Virus record (IMG/VR): IMGVR_UViG_3300034198_018992
Span: 43,637-107,636 of that record
Strand: one strand, 5' to 3'
From: a virus
Length of the DNA: 64,000 bases
Shown here: positions 13,673 to 20,668 of the stretch, piece by piece
Layout of the letters: the number at the start of each line of letters is the position of its first letter
How positions within the stretch are numbered: position 1 is the stretch's first letter
Program-made: the position numbers and the translations under genes
Notes under the pieces: generated by a model
The model's database searches: none
Seen by the model: only the letters and a program-made list of their open reading frames with translations
What the model was told of the DNA's origin: nothing

Positions 13673-13748
13673 GGTCGTAGTGGCAAGTGCTGCCCTTGCT
13701 TTGGTCCGCCTATCAAGCGGGTGTCGATGCTGTTCGAGCCTCACTACG
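13672..13748 (-). tRNA. tRNA-Ile(GAU)
   Basis: Acceptor CGTAGTG/CACTACG, anticodon loop TTGATAG, 5-nt variable loop, T-stem GCAAG/CTTGC with loop GGCAGCA, D-loop core AACAGCA. Confidence 0.84.
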
Positions 13749-13858
13749 ATTAAAAATTCTTCAATGAGCGACGGGTTATTCCACGGAGTTTGCAACCTCC
13801 GCTATGTTTCGGCTCCGATTTCGTCGCTAATACAGTATAGCCTCTGTTTTATTGAAAA

Positions 13859-13931
13859 TGGCACCCCATACGGGACTTACACCCGTTACTCAACCGTGAC
13901 AGGGTTGTGTGATATTCATTCACCAATGAGG
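13859..13931 (-). tRNA. tRNA-Asp(GUC) copy 2
   Basis: D-stem GTGA/TCAC with loop ATGAATA (A18 A19), anticodon stem CAACC/GGTTG with loop CTGTCAC, T-stem ACGGG/CCCGT with loop TGTAAGT (G55 U56). The Levitt pair is A19-U56. G73. Confidence 0.88.
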
Positions 13932-14090
13932 TATCAAAATTATCGAGGATTTCACGGACGTTCCAACTCGCGGGATTTGCACCACGTTAAGGCCCGAATT
14001 AGGGGCCTGCATTACTAGATATGCTACTGTGTCTCTCTCGTTTCGGTCGTGCCTAAACCTCGGCCAAGGTTATCAGCTACCGTTTATAAA
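13932..14090. other. decayed tRNA and spacer
   Basis: A D-arm (GCAT/ATGC, loop ATCTAGTA) and a GGCCC/GGGCC anticodon-like stem with loop CTAATTC are visible near 13990-14025. The T-stem is broken and no matching acceptor or CCA was found. The GGATTTCACGGACGTTCC repeat lies next to it. Confidence 0.4.
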
Positions 14091-14165
14091 TGGTATCCCA
14101 TCGCGGTAACGCTCCGCGTTCTGCAACTTGAAAGGCTGCGGTCTTAACTTATGGACGAATGGGAC
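14091..14165 (-). tRNA. tRNA-Glu(UUC)
   Basis: Acceptor GTCCCAT/ATGGGAT, anticodon stem GCAGC/GTTGC with loop CTTTCAA, D-arm GTC/GAC, T-stem CGCGG/CCGCG with loop AGCGTTA. Confidence 0.86.
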
Positions 14166-14171
14166 ATAAAA

Positions 14172-14258
14172 TGGTGGGCAATGTAGGAGTCGCACCTACC
14201 AGTCCATTACAGAGGCGGGTTTACAATCCGCCCTCGCACTCTACGAGTCTAACTACCC
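14172..14258 (-). tRNA. tRNA-Tyr(GUA) copy 2
   Basis: Class II. Acceptor GGGTAGT/ATTGCCC, anticodon stem GCGG/CCGC with loop TTGTAAA, T-stem GTAGG/CCTAC with loop TGCGACT, A73. Confidence 0.84.
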
Positions 14259-14261
14259 AAA

Positions 14262-14337
14262 TGGTCGGAACGGCAGGTGCTGCCCCCGCCTCGTCCTGTT
14301 CCCAAAACAGGTGCCTGAACTGCTAGGCTACGTTCCG
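14262..14337 (-). tRNA. tRNA-Pro(UGG) copy 2
   Basis: Acceptor CGGAACG/CGTTCCG, D-stem GCCT/AGGC with loop AGCAGTTC, anticodon stem CCTGT/ACAGG with loop TTTGGGA, T-loop GGCAGCA. Confidence 0.88.
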
Positions 14338-14349
14338 ATGTTCAACTAA

Positions 14350-14425
14350 TGGTGGAGCATGACGGTATCGCGCCGTCTCTTGGAAGGTGCAAGCTTCCTG
14401 TGCTAACTTCTCTCACTAATGCCCC
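14350..14425 (-). tRNA. tRNA-Ala(UGC)
   Basis: Acceptor GGGGCAT/ATGCTCC with the G3-U70 alanine pair and no bulge. Anticodon stem GGAAG/CTTCC with loop CTTGCAC, T-stem GACGG/CCGTC with loop CGCGATA. Confidence 0.88.
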
Positions 14426-14587
14426 GAAATTGAATTCTAGCGGTTGAGAAACGCATTTCTTTATCCCGTTACTATGACGGGCCACGTTCAACGCTTTGGC
14501 AGTGTCGCTACTAGAAATAGGCTCTAATTCCAAGATAACCCTCACATCACACCACTAATGGTGTAAATTAACATAATCTGTTAATAT
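14426..14587. promoter_or_regulatory. spacer upstream of the plus-strand HNH gene, with palindrome
   Basis: The perfect palindrome ACACCA-CTAA-TGGTGT lies near 14551-14566, followed by an AT-rich stretch leading to the ATG at 14588. It could be an operator, or the remnant of a tRNA end. No clear -35/-10 pair was found. Confidence 0.35.
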
Positions 14588-15154
14588 ATGAGCAAAAATT
14601 CTAATCATGTCAAAATGTGGCGCAAAAATACCAAAATCCGTATCATCGAATCTATGGGAGGATGCTGCCAAATCTGCAATTACAAAAAATGTAACGCGGC
14701 GCTCGAACTTCATCATTTAGACCCATCTATTAAAGAGTTTTCGTTTGGTAAAACTATGTCGTCACCTAAAGCTTGGAGCAAGATTTGTGCCGAACTAAAA
14801 AAGTGTATTTTGTTATGTTCCAACTGTCATCGAGAAGTGCATAACGGAGTTGCAAATGTTCCCGAAACCTTTCGGGCGTTTAATGAGTCGTTCGTCAACT
14901 ATAGACCGGAAACAGTGATAGAAATGAATTCGTGCCCTATCTGCGGCGCAGATAAACCAGTAGGTTACAAAGTTTGTTCGAGGTCTTGTGCGTGCAAACT
15001 TCGGGAGAAGTTTGATTGGTCGTCAATAGACCTGTATGATATGATGGTCGTGCAAAAACTCAGCCCGAATTCGATATCGGAATTAATAAACATTAGCCCA
15101 ACAGGAATTCGCAAAAGAGCTAAAAAACTTGGTATTATTACTTCCAAATGTTAA
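14588..15154 (+). CDS. HNH endonuclease with zinc finger and C-terminal HTH
   Basis: A 188-aa protein antisense to the tRNAs. The HNH core is CCQICNYKKCNAALELHHLD, then ILLCSNCHREVH. A second zinc site (CPICGADK and VCSRSC) follows at about residues 119-138. The last 45 residues form a helix-turn-helix (SPNSISELINISPTGIRKRA). The layout is typical of homing endonucleases, with the DNA-binding module placed at the C-terminus. Confidence 0.85.
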   Translation: MSKNSNHVKMWRKNTKIRIIESMGGCCQICNYKKCNAALELHHLDPSIKEFSFGKTMSSPKAWSKICAELKKCILLCSNCHREVHNGVANVPETFRAFNESFVNYRPETVIEMNSCPICGADKPVGYKVCSRSCACKLREKFDWSSIDLYDMMVVQKLSPNSISELINISPTGIRKRAKKLGIITSKC

Positions 15155-15155
15155 G

Positions 15156-15249
15156 TGGCTCCAAAGCTAGGATTCGGACCTAGATACCACGCAGGGGTGG
15201 GATGCACGAAGTTAACAGCTTCGCCACTTTCCAGTTAGTGTACTTTGGA
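15156..15249 (-). tRNA. tRNA-Asn(GUU) copy 2, long variable arm
   Basis: Acceptor TCCAAAG/CTTTGGA, anticodon stem CGAAG/CTTCG with loop CTGTTAA, a CCAC/GGTGG variable arm, G73. D-loop AACTGGAA has normal G18 G19 and the T-loop TCCGAAT has C55, so the 18-55 pair is G-C. Confidence 0.83.
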
Positions 15250-15258
15250 AGTAAAGAA

Positions 15259-15336
15259 TGGTGCGGTATGTCGGCTTTGCTCCGACGTTATTCCTATTTG
15301 GAAGACAGGTGCCATAACTAACTAGGCGAATACCGC
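15259..15336 (-). tRNA. tRNA-Gly(UCC) copy 2
   Basis: Acceptor GCGGTAT/ATACCGC, anticodon stem CCTGT/ATAGG with loop CTTCCAA, T-stem GTCGG/CCGAC with loop AGCAAAG, D-loop AGTTAGTT. Confidence 0.84.
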
Positions 15337-15496
15337 ATAATAACTACCACTGCAAATAACAAACATCTTTAAGCTTTTTACAAGCTATCCGACAGGGGCG
15401 CTAGCTGGCCGATTTTAATGCTAGACTCTCTATGGTCGTTTTCGCCGTTTGCGTTTAGGGCGGCTTCCCTTTACTTCACTCACTCTACTGCCTTTT

Positions 15497-15526
15497 TTGA
15501 AAAGGTCAACAGGTTTTTGAAAAACT
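15497..15526 (-). promoter_or_regulatory. possible promoter upstream region of the tRNA array
   Basis: TTGACC on the minus strand, followed about 16 nt later by TAGAGT, lies between tRNA-Gly(GCC) and the rest of the array. The match is modest. Confidence 0.3.
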
Positions 15527-15600
15527 TGGAGCGCGCAGCGGGACTTGCAACCGCTTTCCCTGAATGGCAATCAGGAGTAATACTCATATACGATGCGCGC
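15527..15600 (-). tRNA. tRNA-Gly(GCC)
   Basis: Acceptor GCGCGCA/TGCGCGC, anticodon stem CCTGA/TCAGG with loop TTGCCAT, D-arm GTA/TAC, T-loop TGCAAGT with one T-stem mismatch, U73. Confidence 0.85.
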
Positions 15601-15606
15601 ATTCGG

Positions 15607-16458
15607 CTAACCCGCCGTGGGAGAATTTCTTTTCGCTTCCGCGTTCAAAATTCCTAGTTCTTTCTCTAATTCACTCCTGCACTCTGGAGTGAGGACTTCT
15701 CGGGCTAGACGCTTCAAAATCGCGTCCTGACTCTTTCTGAGTTGCCTTGTTTTAGCTCGTTTGTCGAGATAAACTTGGCGTTCTTTATTGAGGTCGTTTT
15801 GTCTTTTTTGTCCCCAAATCGTTTTTTCTCTAGCAAAAAACCTAAGAATTTCGCGCCGCGACATCTTCTTGATTTTATCACCGAGATTTCGCAATAAGGA
15901 TTCTTTATAGTTTAGCCAGTCCTCAGTATCGAAGTCTCTAAAACTAGCTACGGAGTGCTTATTAACGTCCATGAGCCTCTTTCCGTCAGGCAAATTGTTT
16001 CTCATTAAGAACAGGATTTTCTGCGCACTGAAATAGTGCCATTTTCTGTTTTTTTGAAAACAAATGTCTTCCGGTCTGATTCTTAGGATACCTGCGATAG
16101 CTCTTTGAGTCGCGACGTTACAATCTAGAATTTGATTGACGACACCTTCTTTCACCAAAAAGGGTTTCTTCGAGCGCTCAAACTCCATCTTTAATACTGA
16201 CAAATCAGAAATCTTCACCAACTCTTCGTGGCGGTGAATACGATTATGACAATTGCGGCACACACCTATCAAATCTGTTTCTAGGTTCTCGAAACCTACT
16301 CTTTCGTAGGTCAGATGATGAGTGTCGCAACTCTCTTTTCTTTCGCAAACTCGACAAACCTTGTCTCTATCTAAAATTAAACGGCTTTTCTGCTTCCAAT
16401 CGTCGGAAGCAAGGTAGTCCTGTCGGTATTCATTGCGTGAATAATGGATTTTTTCCAT
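15607..16458 (-). CDS. HNH endonuclease, long form
   Basis: A 283-aa protein. The N-terminal 85 residues hold the HNH domain: CRVCERKESCDTHHLTY, then LIGVCRNCHNRIHRHEE, with both CxxC pairs and the catalytic HH. The remaining 200 residues are basic and helical, with ATQRAIAGILRIRPEDICFQ resembling a helix-turn-helix and a Lys/Arg-rich C-terminus. It probably binds DNA through this long tail. It stands at the right edge of the tRNA region. Confidence 0.82.
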   Translation of the reverse strand: MEKIHYSRNEYRQDYLASDDWKQKSRLILDRDKVCRVCERKESCDTHHLTYERVGFENLETDLIGVCRNCHNRIHRHEELVKISDLSVLKMEFERSKKPFLVKEGVVNQILDCNVATQRAIAGILRIRPEDICFQKNRKWHYFSAQKILFLMRNNLPDGKRLMDVNKHSVASFRDFDTEDWLNYKESLLRNLGDKIKKMSRREILRFFAREKTIWGQKRQNDLNKERQVYLDKRAKTRQLRKSQDAILKRLAREVLTPECRSELEKELGILNAEAKRNSPTAG

Positions 16459-16849
16459 AATCGTCTTTTACATGCGCGAGTTAAGTCATCTGTCGTTAAA
16501 CAGAGCCGGAATTTCTGCCGCGTCCTCACCGGAGTTTACCAATTTTTTCGGGGACATTGGCTATCCCTTAAACTTTTCTGCTAAAATTGAAAACCCGCCT
16601 TCGTTTTCTGCGAGCGGCGGGTTGTCTTCTGACCTGTTTTCTTTTATCGCTCGCAGTTCTATGTTTCTTTCGGTTCTGAGGCACAGGTTGCCTGTAGACG
16701 CTGATTCGTGGGGAGATTATACCCCACCAAATCGGCGGAACCGTGTTTAATACTAAAGGTGACTGCTTTCATTACTGATGATGTTTACACTACTTTCTTC
16801 GGATTGTCCAGAACTTTTTCGTTTTTTTTTTGAGGGAACGATTTCCGAA
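16459..16849. other. non-coding stretch with terminator and hairpin
   Basis: No convincing gene in 390 nt. It contains the terminator at 16592-16623 and a 6-bp hairpin near 16711-16730 (GTGGGG/CCCCAC). A plus-strand frame of 92 codons spans the terminator and looks spurious. Confidence 0.5.
16592..16623 (-). terminator. intrinsic terminator of the minus-strand operons
   Basis: An 8-bp stem (AACCCGCC/GGCGGGTT). On the minus strand it is followed by TTTTCAATTTT. It would end transcription coming from the 17-19 kb genes before the tRNA region. Confidence 0.65.
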
Positions 16850-17140
16850 TTACTTCGGGCTGACAAAAACGTAACAAGATTTAGGCCCGCGCTCATCGGC
16901 TGGATACCACTCATCCTCTACTTCATATCCTTTAGCCTCTAGTTCGGCACGGAGAGCTGGCTCGCACGGACCATCGAACCCGTAAGACAACGAGCCACCT
17001 AGAGCTGCGCCTACGGCTAGGACTGTCTCGGCTGTCTCGGCTGTCTCGGCTGTCTCCTGTTGCTTATGGCTAGGAGAATCATATCGAGGCGCTCCTGTTA
17101 CGATATTGCGCTGGAGTTCGTCAGATGTGGGAATTTGCAT
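16850..17140 (-). CDS. hypothetical protein with Ala-Glu-Thr repeats
   Basis: A 96-aa protein. Residues 27-40 contain tandem AET units encoded by a 9-bp direct repeat at about 17026-17056, a site prone to length change. The C-terminal half (ELEAKGYEVEDEWYPADE) is soluble. It is preceded by TTGCAA-16-TAGTAT with only 7 nt to the ATG, so the mRNA is probably leaderless. No family was recognised. Confidence 0.6.
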   Translation of the reverse strand: MQIPTSDELQRNIVTGAPRYDSPSHKQQETAETAETAETVLAVGAALGGSLSYGFDGPCEPALRAELEAKGYEVEDEWYPADERGPKSCYVFVSPK

Positions 17141-17175
17141 ATATCCTATACTAGCTCTCTTTTTCGCCTTTGCAA
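17141..17175 (-). promoter_or_regulatory. promoter with leaderless layout
   Basis: TTGCAA, 16-bp spacer, TAGTAT, 7 nt, then ATG at 17140. Confidence 0.6.
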
Positions 17176-17182
17176 GAGCTTT

Positions 17183-17914
17183 TTACTTTTTCGGAGGCTT
17201 GCAGAATTTCCTTTCAGGGAAAGCTTGAGGGAAAGCTACCTTCGGGGACTTATCAATGACGCCCATCTTCTCTAGCTCGGAGAAAGACGCGTAGTAAATC
17301 TCATCAATTCCAATGAGCGACCCCTTAGTAAAGGACACTGTGGTAACGGTGTCGGTAATTGCCTCATCGGCAAACTTGGTGCCCAAATCAAAAGAGCCTA
17401 CCTCATTAAGCGAGGCGCAGGAGGTCAGACAAGACCTATACTGTGCATCGTGCGCGCCTCTCATTGTTGATAAATCCCAGTCTGGCGACAGAGATTTCTT
17501 GCGCATCATGTAAGTCGGTTCGGGACGATATTCCTGAAATAGCTTAACCGCAATAACTCCACAATTACGGTCACTGGAACCTTCGGTATCGGTTTTCGCG
17601 GCGTAGCTTTTATCCTTGTCGCTGAACAGGAACGGGTGGACTTCGCTTTCCGAAGTGCGGAACCCTTTAATCTCAGCCTTGGAGAACGGCTCAATCACGT
17701 AACCCTCATCACCATCGCCGCCGAGATTGCCGCTGATGACGTTGATTCCGTCTACCGTAATGACGGCCAAAACCCTGCGGATACGGTCATTGGTAATCCT
17801 GATAGAGTATTCGGACCCTTTGCGGCCTTCAATGAAGACCCTTCCATCTTTTCCATAGGTCTTGCAGTTACGACCGTTTACTAGAACGGACAAAGCGTTT
17901 GCTTTATTTGACAT
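17183..17914 (-). CDS. conserved hypothetical protein, 243 aa
   Basis: The N-terminal half (VLVNGRNCKTYGKDGRVFIEG, ending in VIEPFSKAEIKGF) is beta-rich with many glycines, like small jelly-roll or OB-type domains. The C-terminal half includes two cysteines (RSCLTSCASL) and a helical tail. I recognise the opening pattern from uncharacterised phage and bacterial proteins only. No enzymatic motif is visible. Confidence 0.6.
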   Translation of the reverse strand: MSNKANALSVLVNGRNCKTYGKDGRVFIEGRKGSEYSIRITNDRIRRVLAVITVDGINVISGNLGGDGDEGYVIEPFSKAEIKGFRTSESEVHPFLFSDKDKSYAAKTDTEGSSDRNCGVIAVKLFQEYRPEPTYMMRKKSLSPDWDLSTMRGAHDAQYRSCLTSCASLNEVGSFDLGTKFADEAITDTVTTVSFTKGSLIGIDEIYYASFSELEKMGVIDKSPKVAFPQAFPERKFCKPPKK

Positions 17915-17958
17915 TTTTTTTGTTTTCGCCCCACTAATGAGGACTTGTTCTGCCGAGG

Positions 17959-18564
17959 CTAATTCCTAGGCGCTGTTATATTACACTGATTTTCAGATTT
18001 GTCAATAAAAAACTTGGAGAAAGGAGAGAGAAGATTTACAACTTGCATAAATGGTGTTTGGCACGTCCAACGATGTCCGCAAGTCTTACAATTACCGCAA
18101 CCACAGGCAGCGCAGCTAGTCTGCGATACCCTTCCACAAGATGGGCACCACTTCACTTCACCATGTCCGTTATTTATTGCGTCGTAACGACCTCGTAAAA
18201 CACTCTCTTCAATCTGCTCGTCGGTTAATAAACCGGCGACCTGAGCTTTGAACTCTCCTATTTGTAGTTTCTTGTCGCCGACTGTGATGGAGTCGTGACC
18301 ACTTCCGAAGAATGTCAATCCTTTCCTAATCTCCGCCAACAATCCCTCTATAGTCCCGTCGTATGACCTAGCGATGAACTTATTACTGGCTAGCGCCATC
18401 AAATCTAATCTTCCGAAAGACATGCGACGAAACACTTCAAAAACAATTGAAGTGTCCGCGCCGTTAGTTTTAGAGTTTTGAATCTTTCCTAGGTATTCCA
18501 TTTCTTCCGGCTCAGAAAAAACTCGTAGAGTATAGACTTCGTTAATCTTGTATTTGTCGCTCAT
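17959..18564 (-). CDS. hypothetical protein with C-terminal zinc ribbon
   Basis: A 201-aa protein. Residues 1-135 show no known fold. Residues 138-170 carry a dense cysteine cluster (WCPSCGRVSQTSCAACGCGN, then CKTCGHRWTC) able to bind two zinc ions. It leads the gene group just right of 17914. Confidence 0.6.
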   Translation of the reverse strand: MSDKYKINEVYTLRVFSEPEEMEYLGKIQNSKTNGADTSIVFEVFRRMSFGRLDLMALASNKFIARSYDGTIEGLLAEIRKGLTFFGSGHDSITVGDKKLQIGEFKAQVAGLLTDEQIEESVLRGRYDAINNGHGEVKWCPSCGRVSQTSCAACGCGNCKTCGHRWTCQTPFMQVVNLLSPFSKFFIDKSENQCNITAPRN

Positions 18565-18570
18565 CTTTTG

Positions 18571-18975
18571 TTATTCACAAGGGTAAGGTGTATTGAATAC
18601 GTTTCCAATTATCGTCAAGCCACAGCCGCAGCAGTTACAAGTGACATAATCGTTAAGATACGCCGCGCCTATAAACTCTTGACAGACTTTGAACGAGGAG
18701 TTAAACCAACGGACTTCCCCATGCGTATATTCAGAAACGTCACACAAAGAGACGGTGATATGCTTCGGGTCTGTTTTAACAATGTCACCTTCGTAAATAT
18801 CCACGCCGACGCTATCTTTGACGCCAGTAAACCGCTGAATAATGAATCTGTCCGATACGTCTCTCGTATAATCACGAATAGAGAAAACCTTGCCTAGCGG
18901 CGACACGCAAATAGAATCATCGTTTGTGAACGATTTATTCTTGATGTCCCAAACTCGATATCTGATATTGTTCAT
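18571..18975 (-). CDS. YopX family protein
   Basis: A 134-aa protein with the family signature RFTGVKDSVGVDIYEGDIV at about residues 48-66, preceded by the RVWD opening and followed by a GEVRWF strand. YopX proteins are common in phages and prophages and have no defined activity. A C-terminal CNCCGCG suggests an added metal site. It overlaps the next gene by 4 nt. Confidence 0.8.
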   Translation of the reverse strand: MNNIRYRVWDIKNKSFTNDDSICVSPLGKVFSIRDYTRDVSDRFIIQRFTGVKDSVGVDIYEGDIVKTDPKHITVSLCDVSEYTHGEVRWFNSSFKVCQEFIGAAYLNDYVTCNCCGCGLTIIGNVFNTPYPCE

Positions 18976-19220
18976 ACTATCGACATCACTACGAACCCCT
19001 CTTTTTCAAAGAACTCGGAAATATAAGAGACACGCTTGTACACGCCAAGACCCGTGAATCTGTTCTCTGGGTACGGCAAATACTGCCTTAGCCAAAGAAT
19101 GTCGCCTACTTGAAAGTCTCTATCCCTCTTCTCGCGAATCTCAAACGTTTTCGCGCCTGAGATTACCGCTACGAAGTATTTCGGAAGGATTTTTAATTCA
19201 TGAGTTTTGGCTGGGCGCAT
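18972..19220 (-). CDS. DUF3850 / ASCH-like protein
   Basis: An 82-aa protein matching DUF3850 along its length: THELKILPKYFVAVISGAKT, FEIREKRDRDFQVGDILWL and a final GFVVMSIV strand. These are ASCH/PUA-like beta barrels that probably bind RNA. It sits between YopX and MazG-like genes with 4-nt and 2-nt junctions, so it is part of an operon. Confidence 0.8.
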   Translation of the reverse strand: MRPAKTHELKILPKYFVAVISGAKTFEIREKRDRDFQVGDILWLRQYLPYPENRFTGLGVYKRVSYISEFFEKEGFVVMSIV

Positions 19221-19222
19221 TT

Positions 19223-19513
19223 TTAATCAGGGTCAACGATTCCTAGCGATTGAGAATACTTTGTATACTCCTCCAGCTTCATCCTCTTCTTTTCCAAATC
19301 TTCTGGTGATGGCGTCTTCAGTAGTCCCAAATCCACCAAACAGCGATACACGGCCAATAGGTCGGCAAACTCGTAAGTGAGCCTCTCATCGTTTGGCGGG
19401 TGAAGCTCGCTCTGCTGCTCTTTTAGACCAAAGCGGAGCGCTTTACTAGCCCGCTGCGAGACTTCCGCGCATTCTTCCATGAGAATTGTCAATAGGTGTT
19501 GGGTCTTATCCAT
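19223..19513 (-). CDS. MazG-like nucleotide pyrophosphohydrolase
   Basis: A 96-aa all-alpha protein with EECAEVSQRASKALRFG and ERLTYEFADLLAVYRCL, the two metal-binding helices of MazG-type NTP pyrophosphatases (EExxE and ExxD). The likely substrate is a (deoxy)nucleoside triphosphate or an alarmone. It is one of three MazG-type genes in the window. A promoter (TTGACT-16-TAACAT, 9 nt to ATG) precedes it. Confidence 0.8.
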   Translation of the reverse strand: MDKTQHLLTILMEECAEVSQRASKALRFGLKEQQSELHPPNDERLTYEFADLLAVYRCLVDLGLLKTPSPEDLEKKRMKLEEYTKYSQSLGIVDPD

Positions 19514-19550
19514 ATTCTCTGTATGTTACTCTTTATGCCAGTAGAGTCAA
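19514..19550 (-). promoter_or_regulatory. promoter with leaderless layout
   Basis: TTGACT, 16-bp spacer, TAACAT, 9 nt, then ATG at 19513. Confidence 0.55.
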
Positions 19551-20668
19551 CGTATTCTGCATCCTTTCAGCGCGGGAGCCAATTCCTCTGCTAAGCTTAG
19601 TATTTGTGAAACGTCAGCCTCGCTATAATCTAGGCAGGGGACGTTTTCTTTTTGCCTACACGCCAAATCAAAGTGAGACTGTGCGTCAGGCAATCTGAGT
19701 GAAAATTCTTTCGGACCACCATTAAAGAACTGCCAATTCTCTCTCGGGCGATTGGCGCTGTCGCCATATATTCTTGCGAGCATCTCTTCCCTTCCGGCCT
19801 GACACATCCTATCGCAGCTTATTTTGTAGGACTTGTAGAGTTTTACGGCATCCCAATAATGCTTAGGTATTAAGCGCTCGTAAGAGACCCTACTCTCCAG
19901 CCACACTACAGGTATTTTGAGCGCCATCGCAATCCACGCCCAACCACAATCGGTCGCTATTACCAAATCCGAATCTGCGACAGCCTTGAATTTCCACTGA
20001 ATCGACGCGTAGTCTTTTCTGGAGTCGCAGCGATAATCAAGATTTATGTCTCGGCTCGCACATATCTCTTGTATAGGCAATCTAGGATAATCTTTCTCCG
20101 CTCCTATTACTGCGGCGTTTATGTGTGAATACCTAGAAAGTATTTTTTGAACAGCGCCGACCGGCAGAGTCCTTAATTTTTCCGCTGACGAGCACAGCGC
20201 GATACTCGGCGTAATTCGGTAGCCTTCCGTGTCTTCTGTCGTGGAACATTCAAACTCGTATCTACCTCCGTCCCAATCTGTATATTTCAAAAGCAGCAAA
20301 TCGCTGCGGCACATATTCTTTCCGTCCACGATACTGACTGGGAATGAACTTTTCTTTATTTGCCCTCCAGCTATTACATCACCGTCTAACAGCGGGACTA
20401 TCCACAAGTCGCCTCGGACGGTAGCCTCGAAAAAAGACTCGGATATGTTTAAGTCGGTCTTACCTTGAGGGTTTTTGCTTATTACGTTTTGCCCCTTAAT
20501 TTCCTCGTAATAGATAGTGCTAACATCGCGCAGCATTATCGCGGGATGATGCCAGCGCTTAGCCACAAGCGTCACGGAATACGTTTTGGTGAGCTGACGA
20601 ATCATCGGAGATGCCATGATGATGTCGCCCATTCCTCCTGTGCAAAATATGACAAGCCTCCTCTTCAT
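19547..20668 (-). CDS. GT9-type glycosyltransferase (heptosyltransferase-like)
   Basis: The ATG at 20668 (MKRRLVIF) overlaps the stop of the upstream gene; a longer frame to 20701 is less likely. The N-terminal FCTGGMGDIIMASPMIRQL matches the glycine loop of ADP-heptose:LPS heptosyltransferases (GDxxxxxP). The later ATDCGWAWIAMALKIPVVWL matches the donor-binding T-D/H-G-W region. It probably transfers a sugar to a surface glycan or to modified phage DNA. Donor and acceptor cannot be read from the sequence. Confidence 0.78.
   Translation of the reverse strand: MKRRLVIFCTGGMGDIIMASPMIRQLTKTYSVTLVAKRWHHPAIMLRDVSTIYYEEIKGQNVISKNPQGKTDLNISESFFEATVRGDLWIVPLLDGDVIAGGQIKKSSFPVSIVDGKNMCRSDLLLLKYTDWDGGRYEFECSTTEDTEGYRITPSIALCSSAEKLRTLPVGAVQKILSRYSHINAAVIGAEKDYPRLPIQEICASRDINLDYRCDSRKDYASIQWKFKAVADSDLVIATDCGWAWIAMALKIPVVWLESRVSYERLIPKHYWDAVKLYKSYKISCDRMCQAGREEMLARIYGDSANRPRENWQFFNGGPKEFSLRLPDAQSHFDLACRQKENVPCLDYSEADVSQILSLAEELAPALKGCRIR

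Noticed and set aside
13749-13858. tRNA lacking a T-arm
   Set aside because: Acceptor-like TAGCGAC/GTCGCTA and an anticodon-like hairpin occur, but no T-arm, CCA or standard loop; too weak to call.
13422-14018. Plus-strand open frame of 198 codons
   Set aside because: It runs across several minus-strand tRNA genes and has no protein-like pattern; an open frame by chance.
16472-16750. Plus-strand open frame of 92 codons
   Set aside because: It crosses the strong hairpin at 16592-16623 and has no recognisable features.
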